A DNA stretch of 64,000 nucleotides from positions 330,238-394,237 of the forward strand of contig WBMZ01010262.1 of the NCBI GenBank assembly GCA_013400975.1, in the 5' to 3' direction. The notes beneath the pieces are model-generated. The model made no database searches. It was given only the letters and a program-made list of their open reading frames with translations, and had not been told where the DNA came from. A program made the translations under genes and the position numbers. The first letter of the stretch is position 1; each line of letters starts with the position of its first letter. Below are positions 13,701 to 25,260 of this stretch, one piece after another. Source of the stretch: Atrichornis clamosus. Lineage: Eukaryota > Chordata > Aves > Passeriformes > Menuridae.

Positions 13701-14795
13701 TGAATGAAACAGGCTTTATTCAATGAACCTCAATGAATTCAAACATTTGAACACCACAAGGTAGCATCACTGCAACAGCATCATACAGCACATCCTAAAA
13801 GTGCAAAGCCAGGTATTTTAGCTCACTGCTACCTCATGGATTAGCTATACCGGCAGTCCTCAGTAGCAAATACTCTTTAAAACAAAATTAGCCTTTAGAA
13901 AGAATATTTCAAAACAACCGGTGAACCCCAACAGCTTGGGAAAGTACAATGCAAAGTCTGCAATAATATAACCTGTAACTGCATTTTATTGCCTTCAGTG
14001 ATTTTTCCATGGATCTCCTAATCCCTACTTTTAGAAAACAATTGTCTCACTCATCGGTTTCTTGACTATAAAAGAGTTGTTCCTAGGAATATGAAATATG
14101 GATGTCAACCACCCCCCATCAACCAGACAGAGTTACTCTTTGTTAGGAGTAACCATAAGAAAGAAATGAGCATTGGCACAAAATTCCTGGTTCATACACC
14201 TGAAATTTAACAGGAGTTGTTGCAACAAATGGGAGTCTCGCTATTCTTTGACCTACAGAAAATGGGTCAATTTATGATCTTTTCCAAAGCCAAAGTGCAT
14301 CTTTTCAGTACCTGGTACTGCCACATTCACTTTCAGGCACCGGGAGCTGCACTGCCCCACTCACATCCCAGCTGAGCAAAACTCCCTGTCAACCTCAGTC
14401 CTGTTCTGCAAGCCAAGTTGGAAACTGGTTCTTGAAATGTGTCTGCAATTGGGAAGACAAGGCCACTATTTTCACACACATATCGGTCTCTTGAATGCCA
14501 AGGAACTGTTCTGGAAACAACAAGAAAAAATACCCTGGCATTAACTATTCCTTCAGGAACTTCCCCAGGGCATATTTGGGAGATGGGGAAGGGGAAACAA
14601 CCTGGCTAAAGGAGGTGAAATTCTGCAGCTGATGTGAAGAGAATGAGACAGGCTTTCTGCTGGGATGGCAGCAGATGATAGTGTAATTAAGTATCTACCA
14701 TAATGAGTAGTCACAAGGGAGTTCCCATAAGCAAAACTCCGATTTCCTGCTGACTGCTTGGCCTTGCCACCCTCACAGTGCTCTGTTAACCACAC
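10723..14795. other. Unique non-coding stretch
   Basis: No gene or transposon is identified. Several overlapping short open frames lie at 10714-11442 on both strands, but their predicted products are unlike anything I know. The one frame that looks somewhat protein-like, on the minus strand at 12406-12618, is listed separately. Confidence 0.55.
12406..12618 (-). other. Unidentified 70-codon open frame, possible exon or chance
   Basis: The minus-strand frame opens with MFDFAARGNSDFKGLVG and ends at a stop shortly after ...AALGLRF. Its composition is balanced, with well-spaced charged and hydrophobic residues, unlike the low-complexity products of most chance frames here. A TTTGATTTTGCAG just upstream on the same strand resembles a splice acceptor, which would give an exon start inside the frame. 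I cannot assign the peptide to any family. Length alone does not exclude chance, and there is no visible partner exon. Treat as a weak candidate exon or decayed retrocopy. Confidence 0.15.
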
Positions 14796-14834
14796 GTGTG
14801 TGTGTGTATTAAATGTAATTATACACACACACAC
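14796..14834. repeat. Perfect GT/AC hairpin microsatellite
   Basis: A left arm of 14 bases (GTGTGTGTGTGTAT, 14796-14809) is matched exactly by its reverse complement at 14821-14834, leaving an 11-base AT-rich loop. It could extrude as a cruciform or fold as a hairpin in RNA. It may have arisen from a GT microsatellite inverted by replication slippage. Confidence 0.85.
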
Positions 14835-14934
14835 TTCACCCCACACGCCACTTTTCATACGGTGGTATTAACATTCCTTACAAATTAATTAAACATAACA
14901 AGACACCCATAATTAGACTGCTGAGGTTTATTAT

Positions 14935-15040
14935 TTCTCTTTTACTATTGGGAAACAGACCCAATGAGATTAAGTGCCTTATCTAAGTAAATGAATCCCT
15001 ACATTAGAGTGGGAACACAGTCCAGGGGCCCTGATTCACA
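14935..15040 (+). repeat. MIR-like fossil SINE fragment
   Basis: The order of blocks follows the MIR consensus core: a pyrimidine-rich TTATT...TTTTACT, then GGGAAACAGACCCAATGAG, then ATTAAGTGCCTTATCTAAG, then an AGTAAATG-like block and GAGTGGGAACACAG. This parallels the MIR pattern of GAGGAAACTGAGGC, GAGGTTAAGTAACTTGCCCAAG, AGTAAGTGG and GGGATTCGAACCCAGG. MIR copies are rare and very old in birds. Divergence is high, so alignment to the consensus is needed to settle it. Confidence 0.5.
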
Positions 15041-18000
15041 ACCAAATGAGTACTTAAACATTAAAGGCTCTGTGCATGAGCATTAACCAAATTTTGAAGT
15101 TTAGTTGTTTATGTATCCTCTTCTGGAAGAAAAACTCATTCTGAAATTACATATTAGCCATGTTATGAATCTTTCCCTTAAAAATTAAATCAATCCAACA
15201 CTTCTCTGGACTCTTAAATTTGAGTATTTGCTTTCAGGTGACTTTCAGCTACACAGCTCATGTATGCTCAAGTCTATGATGTGCAGGAACAGAGCCTTTA
15301 CCAAACCACTGCTCTAATTAATTGAGAAGTTTTTGCAGATTGAGACATGCATTAGATAAATTATAGTTTCTATCCTCAGGCTGTCTGATCAATTAAGATA
15401 CGAGCACATACAGGTATTGAGGCACGATCTGGTTACTTTTTTAACCTTCAGCTCTACACGACTTGGTAAAAAGCAATGAGATTTTAGGGAATGTTTACTC
15501 TTCTAGATCACAAATAAACACTAAAGAAAGTTCTGAAACATTACCTTGAGGTGACCTTCATTTTCAAAGGCCATTTCCGACAAATACTGATGAAAATATG
15601 GGATAAAATGTTTAAAAAAACCCAAACAAACCTGCTATAAGTAATGCAAGTTTCAGGAGTACAGAGGACCTGAAAGACCATTAGTCTAATCCAAAGTGGC
15701 AGTTCTTATATTCCTAATGTAAATTAGTCATGTAACAACCTACAGTCAAATCCATCAGTAAAACTAATGACCTACTGACCTCAAATCACATCCTTTACTC
15801 TCTGTTTAACTGCAAAATCATTGAACAATTGCAATTTACAATCGTCTACATCCAGCTCCTTACAAAACTTCTAAGGAGCCCTTGTGACGCAGACTGTCAC
15901 AGGAAATGTCACCTTACCTTTGCTCACCATTCAAACTTGAAAGAAAACCAGACATTGTCGTGCTAAGCTTGAAATCCCTCATTATTGATCCACGGAATAT
16001 CAATGTATTTCATGGCTTGTTTGTTCCTTAAAAATAGTAACTAGATTGTGTTCAAGTGCCACTTTTTAAGGAAAAAACCAAAACACAACAAAGTGAGACA
16101 AGCCTTAGTGCACAGTTAGGTCAAGTTTGTCCAACTTTCACTTTGGAAAAGCCAAAGTGATTCCCCAAGAGCCCCAGACACCAACGTATTTGTCTCAGCT
16201 CCTGGCCAGTCCTGGGGACCTGGGAATCCTAAAAGTGCAATTTGACTGAGCTCTTCACTTTCTCCTCAACCTCTCCAATCTTTCCAGTGCACACACCTGT
16301 CCTGCCCCTTGATGCTGCTCTTCCCAATCCCCTCCCACTTTCTGCCAGGCAGGTCATGGCTCTGTGTGAGTCTTTGGCCTCTATCAGTATTTCTTGTTAT
16401 CCAACATGACAAAACACACAATCACTGTCTACATCAATCGTTCCAGAAAGAAAACCTGGAACTTATACATTGAGCAGTGACACCAGCACACCTGTGGTTT
16501 GGGTTTTTTTCATTTGGTCTGCTTTTTCCCTGCTGCCCAAGGAGTAGCAGCAGACACTCCACAACCACTCTGCTGCTTTCTTCTTGCCCAGTTTTCTTGG
16601 GTTGTGACTTACTGCTCTGCTGGAATTACTCTCAAATCAGCCTGGCTGGAGCTGAAAACACAGGGAAACTCCAGAACAACCCTCCACCAGCAGTACTAGG
16701 AAACAGAATGATTTAGACATGCTGCAAGTACAGCAACACCTTGTCAAACACAACAGATAATGAGCTGGGAATCAGACTTTAAGCTACCTGAACCAAAAAA
16801 AAAAAAGATGAAAGCTGGTCCAGTACTGGTTAGTTATTACAAAGAATTCAAAATGTCAGTCACATAGGAACCCTTGGACAGGTGGTACCTTTTCCCAATC
16901 CTAAAAGTGACAGATGAAAATGAAACATCCACAAAGAAGGGTTTTGTTTACTCATCTCCCCAGCCTGTGAGTTGAAAAGGAATGACTGGAAGTGCTCTGG
17001 TCTCTCTCCTGATCTAAACAGCCCCTCGGAAAGGCTCCACAATCATCTGCAGACATCAAAAGTTATCAACCACTCCAGCTACCTGCTCCCCTCCTGCTCT
17101 ACTTCTGGACCAAAAAGAGACAAGTGGGTTAAAAGGCAAACAAAACAACAAAAATAAAAAAAACATAAAACCTTAAATGTTGAAATAATGAAGGGCAAAG
17201 TGAACTTTAACTTAGTGTGATAGTCAAGGGTTTACCAAGAAACAGCTACATGACACATAGAAATATGCAAAAATTTGGTACCTCGGGTACTACTGGTTTT
17301 AAGGCCGTTTTCATTTGTGCAGTTCTCAGTGCTGTTTATTGGTTCATAGGGAGATTATATTACACTTAGTCCTCAAAATATCTTTCATGGATTTCTACAG
17401 TTTTACTGTGGAAAAGCAGGACCAAACAGTATCTTTCTTCTCTGCTTGATAATAAGCTCAGTCCTGAGCAATATTCTGTGTATTTCATTTTTCCCCTTCG
17501 TTTTTGAAACAAAAAGCTGCCAGAGCTGAAGATTTACAAACAATGTGTGTGACATTCTTCTCACTTGTATCTCACCCCCTCCTTTTATTCTCCTGCATTG
17601 TTTCTCTTTTTCTTTTACTTTGTTTAATTGCACCATCTACATTTCTTTTATAAATGTACCTTCCTTTACCTCTCTCTGCTTTTACTTTCTATAGCAAACT
17701 GCTCTCACTTTCTCTATCAATCCCTTCTCATCCAGCAGGAAGGTGCTTGGATTGTGCAGATGGAGGGGCCAAACCTCTTGGTCAATTTTATCGAGAGCAT
17801 GGAGAGAATGAGAAAAAAATAAAATAAGAGAGAGAGAAAATGACCACACTTTACAAAAAATTAGACTACAATGTTTTTAAGGCGAATAATGATGCTTACA
17901 TCACGATCAAAAGCAGAGTGAGTCACAGAACTGCAGATCCTCCTGTGCAAGAAAGAATGTTGGAAAATAAACCCTTGAATTTCCCAAACAAATAAACAAA

Positions 18001-19036
18001 CAAAAGACCCTGCAAGATACTTTTTTGGTTGTGGACCAAAAGAGCATAGGAAAATATAATGGGGAAAGGATTCAAGTGCTGTCAGCTTTTCCAAAAATCC
18101 TTCCTCCATGATCTAGAGCTTTGACACTCCCTGTCTGAAAATTCAACATATATTGACATTTTCTTCATTCTCTCTGGTTTATTTTAGCCATGAATCACCT
18201 GTTCTGCTGCTCCTGGGTGCAAAATGTTGTTAACAATTTGACATCCCTGTCCCTGTGCCCTAAGCACATTCCAGTGCTTGAACCGATTGATTGCAAATGG
18301 GGCACAGGGATCTCTCAGATAAAACTATTTATTATGGTATCACAGGGCATGGCTATGTTTATGCCTTGGTGGCCAGCAGTACCTATTTAGCAATAAACAT
18401 CTTTGGAATAGGCAGCTCTGATACAGAGCATGAAAACCTGGGATGGAGAATTCGTATCTCCTAAAAAACCCAGATTTGTCTCCCAGTGGATTCGTAATTC
18501 TGTCAAAAAGCTGAGCAGATCCACCAAGTGATTTCAGTTTATCTAATCCTTGTTTATTTATCTCCTTCTGTCTGCTTGAGGTTTTAAACAACTTTGTGGA
18601 CGTGTCCCAATTCCCAATTATGTGTTACTTAAATGAATTTGTATGAAACCTTTGCCTCGCTTTCCCGACTACATCCGACTGCAGCAGCAACCATCAGCTC
18701 CTTTCCATGCACATCCATTTTCTTCACCCAGTTTTCACTAATGATCACCTGGCTTTAGAAAAGATCAACGGTGGGGAAGGTACATGAAACAAATATACCC
18801 GGAGGTGTAAAAAAGCTGCCTGAGAGAGATTAAAAGCAGATTAAAAATTCAAACCAACAGAAAAATTGACAGATTTTTTTTTCTATTTTGTGGGGGGAAA
18901 AAATTGAAGACAATCAAGAGAATACTGAAATTATCCTGCTTATGTAAAAAAGAGGAAATATACATGTGAAACATAGAGTTAACATTGGCTGACTTTGCCT
19001 CTTTATATTTCCAAATAATTTCGCACTTAGGGGAAA
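15041..19036. other. Unique AT-rich non-coding stretch
   Basis: No gene, RNA gene or clear transposon is recognised. An A12 run lies around 16795-16806. The segment around 15655-15780 vaguely resembles an ancient CR1/L3-type remnant but is too diverged to call. Confidence 0.55.
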
Positions 19037-19095
19037 TTTAGGTGTGACTTTTTTTTCTAATTTCGCCCCAACCTCTAATTAAAAGTCACACTAAA
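19037..19095. repeat. Imperfect inverted repeat (hairpin)
   Basis: The left arm TTTAGGTGTGACTTTT (19037-19052) pairs with AAAAGTCACACTAAA (19081-19095) with a single bulged base, enclosing a 28-base loop. The motif TAATTTCGC also occurs twice nearby (about 19016 and 19058). It could be the core of an old DNA-transposon remnant, a structured RNA or a chance hairpin. Confidence 0.55.
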
Positions 19096-19234
19096 AAAAC
19101 CCTCCTTCACTGATAAATATATGGAAACTTTAATAGTTTCCAGAATAAGTGGGCTAAATATGGATACTAAATTAAATGCTAAAAGTAGAGCTATTTATCA
19201 TCCTTTTACTTTCCTATTCACACACCCTATATAC

Positions 19235-19247
19235 TTTTTTTTTTTTT
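19235..19247. repeat. Poly-T tract
   Basis: A run of 13 T residues with no associated element. Confidence 0.8.
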
Positions 19248-19804
19248 GAGAGGAGCTATACTTCTAAGTTCTAATTCCCATCCTATAAACATGGAATTTT
19301 TTTCTGAGTACAGCTCTGTGCTGAAGAGCAGAAATGTTACACTCTATCATTCCACGATTCAGGAAGCATCACATCATTTGAGACAACAAAATCGTGACTT
19401 AGAAGCCTCTCTAAAATAACAATATCAGAGTATCAAGGGCTTCAACTGAAGGAAACCAGTTCACCACCCACATCCTTTTATACTATGACTGTTCATCATT
19501 TCTCTTTCCCGGAGGCAGCTTCCCAAGATGCCAGAGCCCTCACACCACAGACACCACACTAATACCACAGCTTCCCACTTTGACATTAATGGGTTTTCTT
19601 TAACATATGATGGAGAAAATGCCTCATTTCTCCCCATCATCTCCCCAAAAGATGCTAAGTGTCCTTAGTCAGCTGTGACGATGCCACCATGTGTGACAAC
19701 ATTCTTACAGCTTTGAAGGGAGCAGGAAAAATTTCCATAGTCTGGAGAAAGCAACAGCTTCTTGAATGCAAGGAAAAGAACTCACCAGCTAATAAGAAAA
19801 ATAC

Positions 19805-19900
19805 TGTTCTTTATTTTCACCTGTAGGAAACTGAGGATGAGACATGACTTTAGCAAAGTCATGGGAGATCAAAACACAGGGCAAGCAGTGAAGTTCAACC
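19805..19900 (+). repeat. MIR-like fossil SINE fragment
   Basis: The block TTTTCACCTGTAGGAAACTG followed by AGGATGAGACATGACTTTAG and CAAAGTCATGGGAGATC follows the MIR core (TTTTACAGATGAGGAAACTG, then AGAGGTTAAGTAACTTGCC, then CAAGGTCACACAGC). The 20-base stretch around GTAGGAAACTGAGG is the strongest part. Divergence is high and the right edge is uncertain. Confidence 0.5.
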
Positions 19901-20384
19901 ATCGCTGCTTTGTCCTACCCAACAGTCACAACCACCATCTGGTGTTGGAGGGATGCAGCAGCTGCTTATCCCATGGAGAACTGGGAACAAACCTCCTGTA
20001 AGAAGACATGAGGACATGCTGAACGTTGTAACCCATCCCATTCCTGACATTCCAGTGGGCTGACGGCACCCCAAGGGCTGCAGGAGGCCCCACACCTGGT
20101 GGGCCACAAGGCACACGGTGAAAGCAGATTAAAAGCTGGTACCAACGTAAACCAGAATCCCTGATTACATCATTAGTCATTACAAGTACTGATTACAGTG
20201 TGCGCTGGCACACACACTCCTACTCCATCCGTGATGCTCCCTTTCCTCTTAACATGCCATACTCTTAGAATTCAGCAGAAACACCCTTCAAATTCCAAAA
20301 TTTGGAAAAAGAGATTTTCCTATCACGTAAGGACACGGTGGCTTCTTTAATTCATTTAAACCCACTAAAATGCACATATTATTG

Positions 20385-20489
20385 ACCAACCTGGTCTAGT
20401 GGAAGGTGTCCCTGCCCACGGCAGTGGGGCTGGAACGAGAAGATCTTTAAGGTCCCTTCCAACACAAACCATTCTGTGATTTTGTGATG
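20385..20489 (+). mobile_element. CR1 LINE 3' end fragment
   Basis: CAACCTGGTCTAGTGGAAGG, then TGTCCCTGCCCACGGCAGTG, then AAGATCTTTAAGGTCCCTTC, ending in AACCATTCTGTGATTTTGTG, is the standard avian CR1 3' tail. The copy contains only the extreme 3' part, consistent with 5' truncation during target-primed reverse transcription. Confidence 0.9.
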
Positions 20490-21791
20490 GTTTTTTACCT
20501 ATTGTCTATTATCTCACAACTAGAAAGAAATGCACTCCACTGCATAAGTGCTGTAGCTACAGCTCATCCTCACATTGCTTGTTGTGGTTTTATTTAGTTA
20601 AGAAATTTGCATGAAACTTTCAGATGACACATGATACATATGTATTAAGTAGGTTTTTTTACCCCGTTCCCGCTGTTTAGTGAAATGATGGCATCTATCA
20701 CAAAAGCAGCAACAGAGTAGACTGTTACAACTCTACTACTAACAAGCAGAATGTGAATAAATGATCCTGAATGCAGAGATTTTTTAAATTGCTGTGTGCA
20801 GTGTGGCATGGGCTTCAGGCAGCACCAAAAGCCGAGGGCAGATCCCTACCAGTTATTCATTAAGCCAATTTTCTTACGCACAATAAGCTATTAAGGTCAT
20901 AATGAATATCCTATAAAAACAATTTAAGAAAATAGAAGAGATACATACCACAGTCAAGGCCTTTACTGTAGTACATTAAACTTGTTTTCTACTTCATGGG
21001 GTATCCACGATTTTATGTTTTCCTTCCACAATGAACTTTATAAGTGAGATAGAGCATTTATCCTGATTTCACTCTCTATCCACTCTAAGACAGAAAAACC
21101 AGAACACGTACTTCAGCACATTATCATCTTACAAACAAATTTCTGACAACTTCAGGAAGAATATAGATCCTCACAGAATTCAGTTAACCTCTTGGGTAAA
21201 ACTGCATTTCTAGTAACTGTAACTCCATGAATTTGTAGATAACAAATAGGCAGTATAATTTAGTGTTGGCTTTGAAATACACAAAAATATTTTATTGGGC
21301 CTACACAGCTCTCGGCACTAACTCTCTGAAGTACTCAGCAATTCAGAAAGGAAAAAATGAGAGAATGCTAGAATTAATTTACTCCACCACCATAGATGAG
21401 CTCCAGCTCTATATATGAAGTATGAAGTTCAGTTTCTTTCAATTCACACATATAATTATGCTTCATTTTTGTTTAACAGACACTGCAGAAGGGGTTTTGT
21501 TTGTGCATGCTTTTGTCCTTTTTGCATTTCTCCTGGCTAACAGGAAAACAGAGGTATTATGGGAGACAGTTACAAGCTATTTTTTTTCCCGAAACAAACC
21601 TTTATTGCATAAAAATACAATGCAGCTTTTGTTTATAAGCCTTAACAATTTGGTGGCATGAGATATGTTGAGTGTTTATCCTTCTAACTGTCTTGCAGGA
21701 TATAAAGAAGCCAAGCCAAAATCATCAGGTTTCAGGTACTATTTTAGAAACACAGATTTCTGTCTCAGAGAGCTTTACCTTCTGTTGGCAT

Positions 21792-22207
21792 TCATAGAAT
21801 GATAGAATAGTCTGGGTTGGAAGAGACCTTTAAAGATTATCTAGTCCCACCCCCTGCCATGGGCAGGGACACCTTCCACTATCCCAGGTTGCTCCAAGCC
21901 CCATCCAACCTGGCCTTGGACCCTTCCAGGGATGGGGCAGCCACAGCTTCTCTGTGCCAGGGCCTCCCCAACCTGACAAGGAAGAATTGTTTCCTTATAT
22001 CTAGGCTGAATCTGAAAGGCCCTGATGAGGTCTCCCTGGAGACTTCTCTTCTCCACTCCCTGCTCTCCCAGCCTGTCTCCAGAGCAGAGGGGCTCCAGCC
22101 CTTGGAGCATCATCCCAGCCTCCTCTGGACCTGCTCTAACAAGTCCTCACCTTTCCTGCACTGAGAACTCCAGAGCTGGATGCAGAGCTCCAAGTGGGAG
22201 GATTGTA
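21792..22207 (-). mobile_element. CR1 LINE fragment with internal deletion
   Basis: Read on the minus strand, the fragment runs from the RNA-polymerase-like CR1 phrases (GAGCTCTGCATCCAGCTCTG, CTCCAAGGGCTGGAGCCCCT) through the ORF2 C-terminal region (EKRSLQGDLI...) to the 3' tip AGTCCCACC...TCATAGAATGATAGAATA seen at the left edge. Compared with the copy at 57781-58165, about 110 bases are missing between the block for GDLI.AFQ and the block for ATTAGGAAGAAATTCTTCC. The short open frames here on both strands are shadows of this repeat. Confidence 0.92.
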
Positions 22208-23487
22208 ACACCCAGTGCTGTCATTATTCGATTTCATTTGGTGTGCAATTGCACCAGGGACAGTTCGACTCCCCAGGAACACAAATCTCACCCTGTGTAG
22301 GGGTTACAGTTATGACCACGGCTTCTCTCTCATGTGCTTTTTTTTTTTTTTTTTTAAGCGAAAATTGCAAAATTCACCCATCTGGAGTAGGTCAAGGAGA
22401 TGTAAAGACATTCATATGCAAAGCTGATCAAATCACTGCAATGTAGGAGTGAAGACCTAACTTTTCTTTGACACTGCCTGGATGAATTCACATCTCTTCT
22501 GAGGCTTTTTGTGTGCTACATTTTCTGATGGCAATAACATTTCAATCTATGTTAACAGGTGACATATACAGCATTCAGGTAGGAATAAAGTGATGGCTGC
22601 TCTAAGTCTGTGCCTCAAAGGCAAAACCCTAAATCTAATTATAGCAATGCAGTATCCTAGTACATGGGATCCACCCTACTTTTACAGTCAGGTGATTTCA
22701 AAATTGCCCCTCCCCTACCTTTCTCTTTTGTTTTAATTCAAGTGGGTTCTTGTTGTGTTTTTTTTTTTTAATTAATTTTTCAAAACTTAGCTAGGACAAT
22801 CAGGGAGTGATTAGTCAGTCAATGTTAAAGACAACTGAGTAGAGACTTTTGGTGTAATTTTCAGTGACTTCATCAAATCATGCATTTTTATCATTTATTT
22901 AGTTCAAAGTCAACATCTGATGCATGGTTGCCTTTGATTCAGAGTGAGAAGAAAAAAGTTTACTGTTAAAGATTAATCATGTTCTTCTGTTCCCACTCTC
23001 CTTCTGCTCTTAGATTTAGGAGTATGCACTCAACTGTAGTTTTATTTTAACATTATGAAAAAATCTGGTTTAGATTCCATTTATTTGTAATTTATTCTTC
23101 CACATTTCTAACTCAATAGTAAGTAATGTAAGTAAGGTATGTAATAAACATTCATTTCATTCATTACTTTTGTACTTGATTAATAAATGGTGACTACTCT
23201 CACAAAGTCCTTCAGTTTATCTGTGATTCTAAAATGTGTAGTTTGTCATTTTCTTCTTTGTTCTTCTCATGTTTGAAATGTCCTCATGGTCACCATGTCT
23301 CAATTTAGTATCACTTGGAAAAACTCTTAATCCTGTTTTAGGTACAGGGAGCAAAGCTACTTCCCCTTTCCCAACTATTTTAAGGCACAGCTCCCACAGC
23401 CACCACGCTGTAAGAAAATGCACGTGCTGTGCACTCTACAAACCACCCAGGGCTTCTCACACCAAGATAGGATATTTTCCTCTTTCT
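22208..23487. other. Unique AT-rich non-coding stretch
   Basis: Nothing gene-like is seen. A T18 tract lies at 22338-22355, just beyond the 5' end of the CR1 fragment. Confidence 0.6.
22338..22355. repeat. Poly-T tract
   Basis: A run of 18 T residues. It lies beyond the internal, 5' side of the neighbouring minus-strand CR1 copy, so it is not that element's tail. Confidence 0.85.
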
Positions 23488-23620
23488 CCCTGGAAGTGTT
23501 CAAGGCCACGTTGGACCGGGCTTGGAGCAATCTGATCCAGTGGAAGGTGTACAGGGGGTTGGAGCTGGGTGACCTTTAAAAGTCCTTTCCAGCCCAAACC
23601 ATTCCACAATTCTGTGATTT
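23488..23620 (+). mobile_element. CR1 LINE 3' end fragment
   Basis: CCCTGGAAGTGTTCAAGGCC, then TTGGACCGGGCTTGGAGCAA, then CAGTGGAAGGTGTACAGGGG, ending AACCATTCCACAATTCTGTG. This covers the last part of ORF2 (SLEVFKATLDRAWSN-like) plus the 3'UTR. A stretch of the usual 'CCCTGCCCATGGCA' block is shortened. Confidence 0.9.
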
Positions 23621-24035
23621 TCTCTTTTACTCTTGATGTTAATCTTCATTTTGTATAAAGCCTACTGTGTCAGGAACAGATCTGCCATTCCAAAACTTAC
23701 CATGTATTTATCAAATCACACTCATTTATAACGAAAAGGGAAATAAATCCAATTTTTTGTCTTCAATAATCTCATCCATTTCTTACCCGAAGCTTAACAA
23801 AGCCATATTTTCACGGTAAGTAGCATTACTTCCCACATGATTGCCATCAATGTCTACAGAATTCTAGCTTTTATTTTAGATGATATTTAAAAGAGGTTCT
23901 GTCATTTATAGTTGCAAAGATAACTGCTGAAACATGAAAGCAAGAATATCAATGCTGTAGCTGCCTCCTAAGCCTGACAGATGCAGTGCCTCTGCTGCTG
24001 CTCAGAACAAGAGGCTGAGCAGCCGTGGTGAAATT

Positions 24036-24052
24036 AAAAAAAAAAAAAAAAA
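24036..24052. repeat. Poly-A tract
   Basis: A run of 17 A residues. Just upstream, GCTGCTCAG and CTGAGCAGC (about 23997-24023) form a 9-bp inverted repeat. Confidence 0.85.
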
Positions 24053-25069
24053 GCTGAAAGTGATTAAAAAGAAAACACATAGGCACTTTTTCTCACTTTT
24101 TCTGACTGACTCCTCCCCACTTCGTGTTGCTCCTAAGAAACTTGCAAGAAAACTCCTTTCTTCTCTGCTTGTCAAATATGGCAGATTTTGACGATAAAAA
24201 GAGACAATTAGGAAGAACTGGAATTGAAAAGCATTCCTCTTTCTAAAGGCAAGCATGGGGTCCTGCACAGAGGAGAGGAGAGATAAAGACGGGATTACAG
24301 GAGAAGAAGGTGAAGGATGGCAGATCATCCAGCTTCACTTCTGTGTTCACTCTGCTGTTGCAAGGTTTTTTACCCTTTCAGGACTTCCACCAAGAGACAC
24401 TCATTGCCCCACGTGTGTTTTTCCAGCTGCAGGGACCTGGCAGGTGCCCTGACCCGGAGGATGGGAACACATTTGTGCCAGCTCTGCACACAGCACTGCA
24501 GCCATCTCTCCGCCCGTGAGGGATGCGAAGGCTGGGACACCACGTGGTGGATTCTCTGTGGTAACACCATCTGCCCCACTCCCAGAGCTGTAATTCATCT
24601 GCATCTAAGGCTTAAATCCAGCTCTAAAACCATTTATTTCAACAAAAGAAAAAGGCAGGTTCTTTCAACATAGAGGTAATCAAGTATCTCGGCTGTATTG
24701 CTGCTGATGGGTTTTACCTGATTAAATTACTACTGGGACAACAAATGTACTGGTGGGCTGAGAGTGTGGAAACAGTGCAATACAGTAAAGAACTGGGCAT
24801 CAGCAAAATCCTGTCAGTCAAGGGGTTAACTGTGATGCTAGAATGAAACACATAAAACTAATCACTATTTGCTGTCAATTATTTGCAAATGTGTAGATAA
24901 ACAAAGTAAATGGATGTGGCATTTCCCTTTCAATAAACTAAATACTGAAAACCACGTCACCAGTAATTAGATAAATTAGCTGTCTATTAAGTGAATGAAG
25001 TAAATAGGAAAGTATAAAAGACAGTATATCTTTAAAGAATGAAGAAACTTCAATTCTTACTAAAGGAAA

Positions 25070-25260
25070 AGGCAGCAGTGGAATTTGAACTGTGTAAGCC
25101 TCAGTTCTACAATTACATCAGCATTACAGCAGCTCTCCTGAGATAGTTATTGCCCTATGATTGACTAAACCTTTCTGTGGTAATGGCCATAGCATTCAGA
25201 GCTCAAGGATGATATTTTTATGGACTGCTGGTCACTTTTAATTCCTTTATAGCACATTAA
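25070..25260. promoter_or_regulatory. Candidate conserved non-coding element
   Basis: The block is free of simple repeats and transposon sequence and carries dense transcription-factor-like words such as ATTACATCAGCATTACAGCA, TGATTGACTAAACC and TGTGGTAATGGCC. This is inference from sequence texture only. Confidence 0.2.

Noticed and set aside
15655..15780. Possible ancient CR1/L3 remnant
   Set aside because: Only vague similarity (GAGGACCTGAAAGACCATTAG); not enough to support a call.
21817..22300. Overlapping open frames on both strands
   Set aside because: They coincide with a minus-strand CR1 fragment, whose relatively GC-rich sequence stays open in several frames.
24255..24673. Cluster of short frames on both strands as a possible exon
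   Set aside because: The peptides are unrecognised and open in several frames at once, which reflects local composition and not coding.
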